Positions 9,044 through 15,709 of a DNA stretch of 64,000 bases are shown piece by piece. Where the stretch lies: contig NZ_JAUAOA010000004.1 in NCBI RefSeq assembly GCF_030542965.1, positions 124,001 to 188,000 of the forward strand. Reading direction: 5' to 3'. The stretch's first letter is position 1. Each line of letters starts with the position of its first letter. The notes beneath the pieces are model-generated. The model saw nothing but the letters and a program-made list of their open reading frames with translations. It made no database searches and was not told the origin of the DNA. The DNA is from Azotosporobacter soli (GTDB lineage: Bacteria; Bacillota; Negativicutes; SG130). The translations under genes and the position numbers were made by a program.

Positions 9044-9196
9044 ATGGAAAAAGCGAAGCTTCTTCTTGCAGCAGGAACAATTGAAATGTTAACAGCAAAA
9101 GCATTTTTCGTTATCGGCGTTGATCAGCACGTAGCTGTTTTGTGCCAAGGAAAAAGGGAGGGATATTTGCGCGATAAGAAGAGCAATGAGAAGTAA
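9044..9196 (+). CDS. Possible 50-residue small protein
   Basis: An ATG three bases after the preceding stop opens a 50-codon frame ending at 9196. The product begins MEKAKLLLAAGTIEMLTAK and ends in a lysine-rich tail. It has a short hydrophobic middle (AFFVIGV) and one Cys. The upstream purine stretch is only a weak ribosome site. Coupling to the preceding gene makes translation plausible, but a frame this short could arise by chance. No family is recognised. Confidence 0.3.
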   Translation: MEKAKLLLAAGTIEMLTAKAFFVIGVDQHVAVLCQGKREGYLRDKKSNEK

Positions 9197-9356
9197 TAAC
9201 GCGCAAAAGGTAAAAAGAGGAGGCTATCTTCGCAGCAATCGTCCGTAAGTTTTCTTGCGTGCTAAAAAGGTCTGAAAACACCATTGCGTATAACGTTTGA
9301 CAGGCTTATGCTTAAGGCAAATGATGAGCCGCTACGGATCGAAGAAGGTGTTTGCG

Positions 9357-10070
9357 ATGATCAGTAATGTCGTTTCGAAAGGTGCACTCTACTACTACAG
9401 CAATTACCGTTCGACGCCGATTTACGCATCTGCGGAGCCGTATGCCATCTTGCCGCTTCCCGGCACTTCTTTTGCTGCACCTTATGCCGCCAGTTCGCTC
9501 GGTGCAGTGATTAGTGATGCCGAAAAAATATGGAACCAGGTGAATTTTTTACAGAATGCGGCTCAGAATTTCCAAACGGCGGCAAAGGATAACGCGGCAA
9601 CGGGAACAGCTGAGATCGTGCAACTGACAGAGAAGTTTACCCAGCAATACAACAGTACAGTACAAAGTCTTACAGAGCAGAGCCGTCTGCGACAGAACCT
9701 GCAGGCAGTCGCGGAAACTGCCGCACCGGAATTGGCGCAGCGCGGCATTCGTCTGGATGAATCTGGACAATTGAAGCTGGATAGCACGCAACTCCAGAGC
9801 GCTTTAGAAAAAGATCGTTCGGCAACGCTGACGGCACTGAGTGGTGAGAAAGGGCTGATCAGCGGCAGTCAAAAAGTATCAGAAGCCGTCACGGAGAACG
9901 GTCTGAGCGGATTACTGGCGAAAGATGCCGCGATCCAGCAGAACACGGCGGCGGATGAGCAAGAGCAGACGGCAGCAAATGATGAGGAAGAATACCAAAC
10001 GATGTTGAAACAAGGCTTGGCTTGGCTGCAAACGAATCCAATCGGCAACTTTTTAAATATTCTTGCCTAG
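9357..10070 (+). CDS. FliD C-terminus-like protein, function unknown
   Basis: This 237-residue protein has a C-terminal half resembling the end of flagellar cap protein FliD. It has an APELAQRGIRLDESGQLKLD segment followed by STQLQSALEKDRSATLTAL, the pattern FliD uses before its C-terminal helix. The N-terminal 80 residues (tyrosine- and alanine-rich, AEPYAILPLPGTSFAAPYAA) are not FliD-like. The ATG at 9357 follows GAAGAAGGTG with good spacing. Longer upstream starts are possible. No other flagellar gene is nearby and the protein is far shorter than FliD, so it is probably an orphan secreted or surface-associated relative. Confidence 0.55.
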   Translation: MISNVVSKGALYYYSNYRSTPIYASAEPYAILPLPGTSFAAPYAASSLGAVISDAEKIWNQVNFLQNAAQNFQTAAKDNAATGTAEIVQLTEKFTQQYNSTVQSLTEQSRLRQNLQAVAETAAPELAQRGIRLDESGQLKLDSTQLQSALEKDRSATLTALSGEKGLISGSQKVSEAVTENGLSGLLAKDAAIQQNTAADEQEQTAANDEEEYQTMLKQGLAWLQTNPIGNFLNILA

Positions 10071-10076
10071 TGAGGA

Positions 10077-10109
10077 AATTCTGGTAAGGGTTCTTACCGG
10101 AATTTTTTT
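10077..10109 (+). terminator. Terminator after the FliD-like gene
   Basis: AATTCTGGTAAG (10077-10088) pairs with the arm at 10093-10102 around GGTT, and seven T follow. Confidence 0.75.
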
Positions 10110-10283
10110 GTATAAAGAAAGTACTGCTTCCTCGTTTGCATCGAACGCTTCATAATTTGGAAAAATCTAAAGCGGTACGAACGGGCAGGGATTTGGCTGT
10201 GAAAACCCGAAAAGTCTGGATAGATGAAGATAACTTTTAGCGGCATGCTAAGTAAGAAAAAGTGATACAGGAGTGATTTTCGC

Positions 10284-10724
10284 ATGGAGATTAGTGCTTT
10301 TCTAGAACATGATGAAAAAGATACGCAGAATGTGAAGCAGGTAAAAGCGCTTTACAAGGCGTTAAGAGAAAAGGATCGGGAAACGATTGCCAGGGTGTTG
10401 ACTGATGATCCGGTATGGAATGTATCGCCGGGGTTTCCTGACGGCGGAGTCTATAAGGGCATGGCTGAAATATTGGGGTCTTTTTATGCAAAACTTCGCA
10501 ATCGCTTTAGAAGTTTTAGCGCTGTTCCGGAAACGTTTATTGATGGCGGCGATGTTGTTGTCGTGCTTGGCTTTTATAAATTTGAAAGGCAGGAAGAAGA
10601 AAATTCTTTTAGATTCGTACGTTTTGCGCATACCTGGGGAATAAATAAAGATGGTCGCATAAGAGGAGTGTGGCAGGTGGCCGATTCGGCACAGTTTCTT
10701 TCATTCGACGAATTGGAAGCATAA
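10284..10724 (+). CDS. SnoaL/NTF2-like fold protein
   Basis: This 146-residue protein looks like the SnoaL-like (NTF2-fold, ketosteroid-isomerase superfamily) group. It has an N-terminal helix region (NVKQVKALYKALREKDRETI), a strand with DDPVWNVSPGFP, a GVYKGMAEILGSFYAKL segment and a C-terminal HTWGINKDGRIRGVWQ strand. These proteins bind or isomerise small hydrophobic molecules in a cone-shaped pocket, but many have no known reaction. AGGAG lies 12-16 bases before the ATG. It stands alone, with a terminator-like hairpin at 10968 downstream. Confidence 0.65.
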   Translation: MEISAFLEHDEKDTQNVKQVKALYKALREKDRETIARVLTDDPVWNVSPGFPDGGVYKGMAEILGSFYAKLRNRFRSFSAVPETFIDGGDVVVVLGFYKFERQEEENSFRFVRFAHTWGINKDGRIRGVWQVADSAQFLSFDELEA

Positions 10725-11109
10725 AGACGTTGCAAATTTGTGAGAGTTTAAGTCATAGGTAAGGTGAGCGCGCTGCCGATGTAGGCGCAAACGAAAATGT
10801 TGTTGAAGCCAACCTACCGGGCAATGATTGCTGCATTTATTGAAGCGGAAAGAGGCGAATACTCTCGCTTGAAAAATGGTTAATTGCATATTGTAGAGGG
10901 AGAGTTGGCGTCTAGTTAATGCGTCTGTTTGCCGAAACGCCCGTCGTAAAAAAATCTTCCATTCAAGGTCAGCGCTTTGCTGGCTTTTTTTGTTTTGCCT
11001 AAATTTGTAAAATGGCTAAATAAGTTTTAAAAATTAGCCAAACTTGATGCATTGGGAAAAGGTGGTAGCATTTAGATTGGAATGACTACAAGTTTAGGAG
11101 GCGGCGTGC
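10725..11109. other. Intergenic stretch before the toxin-like gene
   Basis: About 385 bases hold no clear gene. A 28-codon frame near 10798-10884 (KPTYRAMIAAFIEAERGEYS) may be the decayed start of an acetyltransferase-like gene, but this is weak. A terminator lies at 10968-10995. The ribosome site AGGAGG for the next gene lies at about 11096-11101. Confidence 0.3.
10968..10995 (+). terminator. Terminator upstream of the toxin-like gene
   Basis: GTCAGC and GCTGGC pair (one G-U) around GCTTT and are followed by TTTTTTTGTTTT. It isolates the toxin/immunity locus from upstream transcription. Confidence 0.7.
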
Positions 11110-12507
11110 ATGAGTTATGGCGGTGATGGTTCGGATGGGAATTCGGGCGGCGGTTACGGAGGAAGCGAAAGCTCGAACAGCAACACGGGCGGAGAACAGT
11201 CGGGACAGGGATTTGGAAGTTCTTACTCCGGCAGTCCTGCCGGTCAGAATAACGACAATGGTGAGAGCAACGGCGCTGGTTATGGGAGTGAAGGAACGGG
11301 CGGCGGCGAAGGCGAGGAAAGTTCGAACAGCAATGCGGGCAGTTCGTATGGCGCTGCGCAAGCGGGCGAAAGCGAGTCCGATAGTGAAACGGGAGGCCAA
11401 GGCGTTGTGGGGGGAGAACCTTGCACGCTGAGCGGCTATAACGCTGCGGCTGAGGCGGAGCCAGGCGCAGCAGTCGCTGCTTATGATTACAATGGCGATA
11501 TCAGCGATTATTATAGCGGACTCGATTCCAATGCGCTAAACACGAGTGAGGAAGAAAACGATGGAACGATAGCCGGAAGCGTGTTGAGCTGGGGCGAAGA
11601 GCATATTGCGCAACCGCTACAAACGGCGTATACGAACTATGTCGCGCAGCCGCTCGAGGCTGTCGGAGCATTCGTCAGCGACTGCTATCAGAACACGGTA
11701 AAACCGGCGTTTGCCGGTGCGGAGGAAAGCCTCCGCACCGGTTATGAAAACTACGTTGCGCAACCGCTAAACAATCTCGAAACCTCTCTCGCAACCGCAT
11801 ATGAGGAAGGGGTAGAGAAAACAGAGAATTATATCCATGAAAACAAAGCGCTGGATAATCTGGTGAACCACCCGGAGAACATTGAATGGGGTGAAGTCGG
11901 CTTGGGGGCCGTGCAGGCGACTGGAGGAATAACAGAAATTGGTTTAGGCTCTGGAGTAGCAAGTTCCACTGCAGTGGCTTCGATGGGAGCAGCAGCCCCG
12001 CTGAGCTTGGCTGTCGGCGGATACTTAATGGCTGATGGTGGCAGTAATTTTACAGGCGGCATTAGCCGGATGAAAAATGGAGTGGAAGGGAATTTTGAGG
12101 GTGATACCGCTAATTTTGTGAAAAACGCATATATTGCGTATGGACCGGCGTCTACGCCGGATAGTTTTTATAACGGGGCGAACCTGTATAATTGCACGCA
12201 ACTGGGCGTCGGCGGATATTCGCTAGCAGCGGGAGTCCGCAATTTAGCGCAAAACGCGGTTGCCGTCGAGCGCTCTGCACTAGGCTATGCAGCGGCTTTA
12301 AAAGGCGCGGATACGCAGGCGGATTTTTCCGCGACGCTGAAGAACATAAATTATAGCCAGTGGACGACGGGCGGCTTGGCGATCAAAGCGGTGAATATCG
12401 ACTTAGGAAACATCGCGACACGGACGTTTAATTTTGGCATTGACGGAACCAACGCCACTCAATCGGTGCCAAGCAAGGCGAAGGCAAAAGATGATAAAAC
12501 GGAGTGA
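11110..12507 (+). CDS. Candidate bacteriocin/polymorphic-toxin protein with Gly/Ser-rich N-terminus
   Basis: This 465-residue protein has no recognised enzyme domain. Residues 2-105 are low-complexity Gly/Ser/Asn (GGGYGGSESSNSNTGG), like the flexible translocation region of colicins. Residues 160-245 hold three AQPL repeats, two preceded by Y-x-NYV. Residues 262-330 are hydrophobic and glycine-rich (MGAAAPLSLAVGGYLMADGG, then GGISRMKNGVEGN) and resemble the pre-toxin membrane segment of some polymorphic toxins. The last 100 residues may be the effector. There is no signal peptide. AGGAGG precedes the ATG. The first small membrane gene starts six bases after the stop. A toxin paired with immunity proteins is inferred from this architecture. 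A structural or surface protein is the alternative. Confidence 0.5.
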   Translation: MSYGGDGSDGNSGGGYGGSESSNSNTGGEQSGQGFGSSYSGSPAGQNNDNGESNGAGYGSEGTGGGEGEESSNSNAGSSYGAAQAGESESDSETGGQGVVGGEPCTLSGYNAAAEAEPGAAVAAYDYNGDISDYYSGLDSNALNTSEEENDGTIAGSVLSWGEEHIAQPLQTAYTNYVAQPLEAVGAFVSDCYQNTVKPAFAGAEESLRTGYENYVAQPLNNLETSLATAYEEGVEKTENYIHENKALDNLVNHPENIEWGEVGLGAVQATGGITEIGLGSGVASSTAVASMGAAAPLSLAVGGYLMADGGSNFTGGISRMKNGVEGNFEGDTANFVKNAYIAYGPASTPDSFYNGANLYNCTQLGVGGYSLAAGVRNLAQNAVAVERSALGYAAALKGADTQADFSATLKNINYSQWTTGGLAIKAVNIDLGNIATRTFNFGIDGTNATQSVPSKAKAKDDKTE

Positions 12508-12513
12508 TGCTAG

Positions 12514-12864
12514 ATGTTTATTTTTGAAAAAATAGTGCTCTTTTTTCTTGAGCGTTGGAAATATCTGCTCGTGTTTTATATGGTGGGATATGGTATTTCG
12601 CTAGCGCAGACGGGTGCTCCGACCTGGCAGTATTGGATCCCGTTAAAAACCAATGCCGTTGCAATTGGTTGGGGTATGGGTAATGGCGTATATGAAGTGA
12701 TAAGCGAGAAAAAGAAAAGAGGGGGCGGAAAAATTCCAATGCATCTTCATTACTATGGAGGAGTAAAATATGGAATTTCTATGATATTGTTAACAGGAAT
12801 TTACGCGTTGTTAATATCGATCGCTGGAGTGGTATTCAATTTTGATTCCAAGCCTTTTCATTGA
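12514..12864 (+). CDS. Array copy 1, small membrane protein, candidate immunity protein
   Basis: This 116-residue protein has hydrophobic segments at about residues 15-30, 38-58 and 84-108, with a basic KKKRGGGK loop between the second and third. The conserved core is ERWKYLLVFYMVGY, then PTWQYWIPLK, then VKYGIS and a terminal FDSKPFH. It starts six bases after the toxin-like gene and must be co-transcribed with it. A membrane location suits immunity to a membrane-damaging toxin, but that role is inferred from position and amplification. I recognise no named family. Confidence 0.7.
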   Translation: MFIFEKIVLFFLERWKYLLVFYMVGYGISLAQTGAPTWQYWIPLKTNAVAIGWGMGNGVYEVISEKKKRGGGKIPMHLHYYGGVKYGISMILLTGIYALLISIAGVVFNFDSKPFH

Positions 12865-12951
12865 TGCATAGCCAGTGTTGCGGCGTAAACGGTTGAGCCG
12901 TTTATTTTGCTAAGGCCGAAAACAAAGCAAGAGCAGGCGGAGTGATGCTAA

Positions 12952-13302
12952 ATGTCTATTATTGAAAAGATGATGTTGTTTTTTCATGAGCGGTGGAAAT
13001 ATCTGTTGCTGCTTTATATGGTGGGATATGGTATTTCGCTGGCACAGACGGGGGCTCCGACCTGGCAGTATTGGATTCCGTTAAAAAGCAATGCGGTTTT
13101 AATTGGCTGGGGAGGGGGGAATGTAGTATATCTAGTTGCACAAGAACGCAAAAAAAGAGGCGGAGGGAGGATCCCAATCTACTTTCATTATTACAATGGA
13201 ATGAAATATGGAGTTTCTGGACTTTTTTTAATGGGTCTGTACAGCGTAGTGGTGTTTTTTTTAGGGTCGTTTCTCTTTTTTGATCCATATCCATTTCTCT
13301 GA
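12952..13302 (+). CDS. Array copy 2, small membrane protein, candidate immunity protein
   Basis: This 116-residue paralogue keeps ERWKYLLLLYMVGY and PTWQYWIPLK but ends in FDPYPFL instead of FDSKPFH. Its third hydrophobic segment has diverged (VSGLFLMGLYSVVVFFLGSF). Its basic loop, QERKKRGGGRIPIYFHYY, is nearly identical to that of copy 5 at both protein and DNA level, pointing to exchange between copies. GGCGGAGTGATG precedes the ATG. Confidence 0.7.
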   Translation: MSIIEKMMLFFHERWKYLLLLYMVGYGISLAQTGAPTWQYWIPLKSNAVLIGWGGGNVVYLVAQERKKRGGGRIPIYFHYYNGMKYGVSGLFLMGLYSVVVFFLGSFLFFDPYPFL

Positions 13303-13398
13303 CTATAAAAACAACATAGTGAAAAAATCTTGGAATGCATAGGTCATTTTAAGCGTAGAATGCAGTCGCAAATCTTGAAAGGGAGAGATAAGTAGTGG

Positions 13399-13752
13399 AT
13401 GTTTATTCTTGAAAAGATGCTGTTGTTTTTTCATGAGCGGTGGAAATATCTGCTCGTGTTTTATATGGTGGGATATAGTATTTCACTGGCACAGACGGGG
13501 ATTCCAACATGGCAGTATTGGATTCCTCTTAAAAGTAATGCGGTAGCAATTGGTTGGATAGTAGGTAATTGTTTGTATAAGGGGGTAAAAGATATTGAAA
13601 AAAGGGGAGCGAGTTGGAATATTCCAATGCATATCCATTACTATGATGGCGTGAAATATGGCATTTCTGGGTTGGTATTAACAGGGCTCTACGCTTTAGT
13701 GAGGCTGATTGTTGGAGCGGTATTTGAGATTGACGTCACGCCTTTCCATTGA
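13399..13752 (+). CDS. Array copy 3, small membrane protein, candidate immunity protein
   Basis: This 117-residue paralogue carries ERWKYLLVFYMVGY and PTWQYWIPLK. The middle loop differs from the other copies (YKGVKDIEKRGASWNIPMHI) and is one residue longer. It ends in FEIDVTPFH. The divergence lies in the loop and the third segment, which would be the likely specificity regions if the protein recognises a toxin. AAGGGAGAG precedes the ATG. Confidence 0.7.
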   Translation: MFILEKMLLFFHERWKYLLVFYMVGYSISLAQTGIPTWQYWIPLKSNAVAIGWIVGNCLYKGVKDIEKRGASWNIPMHIHYYDGVKYGISGLVLTGLYALVRLIVGAVFEIDVTPFH

Positions 13753-13830
13753 TATATGAGTAAAGTTGCAGTGCAAAAGAGTAAGCAGGTTATTTTGACA
13801 AGAAGGAAAGTAAAGGACGATCAAACTTAA

Positions 13831-14178
13831 ATGTTTATTTAAAAAAATAGTATTGTTTTTTATGGAGCGCTGGAAATACCTGCTGGTGTTTTATATGGTG
13901 GGATATGTTATTTCAGTGGCGCAGTCGGGGACACCGACCTGGCAGTACTGGATTCCGCTAAAAGTCAATGCGGTTGCACTTGGCTTGGGAGTGGGCAATG
14001 GGGTATATGGTTCAAAAAAGAGCGCGAAAAAAGAGGGGGAAGGAAAATTCCAATCTATGTCCATTGCTATGACAGTGTGAAATGTACCATTTTGGCATTG
14101 TTATTAACAGGAATCTATGCACTATTGATATCGATCGCTAGCACGATATTCAACTTTGATGCCAAGCCTTTTTATTGA
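13831..14178 (+). pseudogene. Array copy 4, frameshifted remnant
   Basis: Aligned to the other copies, this one has lost two bases within the first dozen codons, so the ATG at 13831 meets a stop at codon 4. A second shift lies near 14005-14015, after the GVGNGVY segment. Past that point the family resumes in another frame (KIPIYVHCYDSV through LTGIYALLISIAS to FDAKPFY) and stops at 14178. The core ERWKYLLVFYMVGY and PTWQYWIPLK are intact in the middle frame. A truncated product from an internal ATG at 13853 is possible but would lack the third segment. Confidence 0.8.
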
Positions 14179-14248
14179 TAAGCTGCGAAGAGCATTGCGT
14201 TGGGTAATGCTGTAGCGCGAGAGAGCGAGAAAGCTGGAGTGATGCTAA

Positions 14249-14599
14249 ATGATTATTCTTGAAAAGGTGGCATTGTTTTTTCGTGAGCGTTGGAAACATT
14301 TGTTGGTGTTTTATATGGTGGGATATGTTATTTCAGTGGCACAGACGGGGGTTCCGAGCTGGCAGTATTGGATTCCGCTAAAAAACAATGCCGTTGCAAT
14401 TGGTTGGGGGATGGGAAATGGATCCTATCTAGTTGCACAAGAACGCAAAAAAAGAGGCGGCGGGAGGAGTCCAATCTACTTTCATTACTACAATGGCATT
14501 AAATATGGAATTTCTATGATATTGTTAACAGGAATTTACGCGTTGTTAATATCGATCGTTGGAGTGGTATTCAATTTTGATTCCAAGCCTTTTCATTGA
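14249..14599 (+). CDS. Array copy 5, small membrane protein, mosaic of other copies
   Basis: This 116-residue paralogue (ERWKHLLVFYMVGY, PSWQYWIPLK, ending FDSKPFH) is a visible mosaic. Its middle DNA (about 14425-14490) nearly matches copy 2, while its end (from about 14508 into the following gap) nearly matches copy 1 and copy 7. This fits gene conversion or unequal crossing-over inside the array. GGAGTGATGCTAA immediately precedes the ATG. Confidence 0.7.
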   Translation: MIILEKVALFFRERWKHLLVFYMVGYVISVAQTGVPSWQYWIPLKNNAVAIGWGMGNGSYLVAQERKKRGGGRSPIYFHYYNGIKYGISMILLTGIYALLISIVGVVFNFDSKPFH

Positions 14600-14686
14600 T
14601 GCAGAGCCAATATTGCGGTGTAAACGGTTAAGCCGTTTATTGCGCTAAGGGCTAAAATAAAGCAAGAGCAGGCGGAGTGAGGATAG

Positions 14687-15040
14687 ATGTTTATTTTTGA
14701 AAAACTTGTGTTGCTCTTTCATGAACGTTGGAAGTACTTTTTAGGGGCATATATGCTCGGGTATATGATTTCTCTGGCACAAACGGGGGTTCCGAGAGCG
14801 GTGTATCTTATCCCAATAAAAGGATTGGGTATTTTATTTGGCTGGGCAATTGGAAATGCATTTTATAAACAGGATCAAGAAATGAAGAAAAATGGAAGGG
14901 GAAAGATTCCGATTTATCTATACAGCTGGAATGGAATAAAATATGGCAGCAGTGCAATCCTGTTGTTGCTAATCTATCGAATGACGATTGGAATTATAGG
15001 AGCCATATTTCAGTTTGATGCCACTCCGTTTCTTTGGTAA
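14687..15040 (+). CDS. Array copy 6, most divergent small membrane protein
   Basis: This 117-residue copy is the most divergent. It has ERWKYFLGAYMLGY and, in place of PTWQYWIPLK, PRAVYLIPIK. The loop is QDQEMKKNGRGKIPIYLYSW and the end is FDATPFLW. It still keeps three hydrophobic segments and the KYG motif before the last. If these are immunity proteins, this one would be expected to have a different specificity. The gap before it resembles the gap after copy 1. Confidence 0.7.
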   Translation: MFIFEKLVLLFHERWKYFLGAYMLGYMISLAQTGVPRAVYLIPIKGLGILFGWAIGNAFYKQDQEMKKNGRGKIPIYLYSWNGIKYGSSAILLLLIYRMTIGIIGAIFQFDATPFLW

Positions 15041-15075
15041 CAGCGAGAAAGATAAAAAGGAACGATAGGTGCTAG

Positions 15076-15426
15076 ATGTTTATTATTGAAAAGATGCTGT
15101 TGGTTTTTCTTGAACGGTGGAAATATATGCTGGTGTTTTATATGTTTGGATATGTCATTTCAGTGGCGCAATCGGGAACCCCAACATGGCAGTACTGGAT
15201 CCCTTTAAAAAACAATGCAGTCGGACTTGGATGGGGCGGAGGTAATATAGTGTATGCAGTTGCAAAAGAACGAAAAAAAAAGGGGGGAGGCGAGATTCCG
15301 ATCTACTTCCATTATTACAACGGTATCAAATATGGATTTTCTGCAATATTATTAACAGGAATTTACGCGTTATTAATATCGATCGCTGGAGCGGTATTCA
15401 ATTTTGATTCCAAGCCTTTTCATTGA
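15076..15426 (+). CDS. Array copy 7, last small membrane protein of the array
   Basis: This 116-residue copy has ERWKYMLVFYMFGY, PTWQYWIPLK, the loop KERKKKGGGEIPIYFHYY and an end (LTGIYALLISIAG to FDSKPFH) nearly identical to copies 1 and 5 at DNA level. It closes the array. After it there are about 90 bases to a hairpin at 15516. The match of its 3' end to copies 1 and 5, but not to copy 6 just before it, supports recombination within the array. Confidence 0.7.
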   Translation: MFIIEKMLLVFLERWKYMLVFYMFGYVISVAQSGTPTWQYWIPLKNNAVGLGWGGGNIVYAVAKERKKKGGGEIPIYFHYYNGIKYGFSAILLTGIYALLISIAGAVFNFDSKPFH

Positions 15427-15515
15427 TGCATAGCCAATGTTGCGGCAAAGGGACGATAAGCTTATCTTGAATAAGTGAACGGTTTAAAATAAAATAGGTC
15501 GCGTATCTAAGTAAA

Positions 15516-15547
15516 ACAAGCTTCCGGGCATTTGTCCGGGAGCTTGT
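15516..15547. terminator. Hairpin ending the array
   Basis: ACAAGCTTCCGG (15516-15527) pairs with the arm at 15536-15547 (CCGGGAGCTTGT), with one mismatch. The T-run after it is short. It probably ends transcription of the toxin/array operon before the NRPS gene. Confidence 0.55.
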
Positions 15548-15709
15548 TTGCGCTTTGAATGCTTTGCAAAGCGAATAAATGTAAAAGCGTGGCTCGCATG
15601 GGCAGGGATTCGGCTGCGGCGACGCGAAGGAACTGATACATGAAATTTACCAAGCCGTGTGCGCAAGGCGCCGTTAAAAGATTTCGTTTGAGGCGAAGGG
15701 GTGGGAAAT

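Larger units (their letters stand above)
12514..15426 (+). repeat. Tandem array of seven paralogous small membrane-protein genes
   Basis: Seven copies of one gene, each about 350 bases, lie head to tail with 36-97-base gaps. Several share the same leader just before the ATG (GGAGTGATGCTA). The gaps after copies 1 and 5 are close copies of one another. The copies begin at 12514, 12952, 13399, 13831 (broken), 14249, 14687 and 15076. The block looks AT-richer than its flanks, which suggests separate origin. Confidence 0.9.

Noticed and set aside
13853-14080. Intact shorter gene at array copy 4
   Set aside because: The frame starts from an internal ATG and loses the conserved third segment at a second frameshift, so it is better described as part of a pseudogene.
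12514-15426. CRISPR-like or satellite repeat interpretation of the array
   Set aside because: The repeats are about 350-base coding units with ordinary starts, not short repeats with unique spacers.
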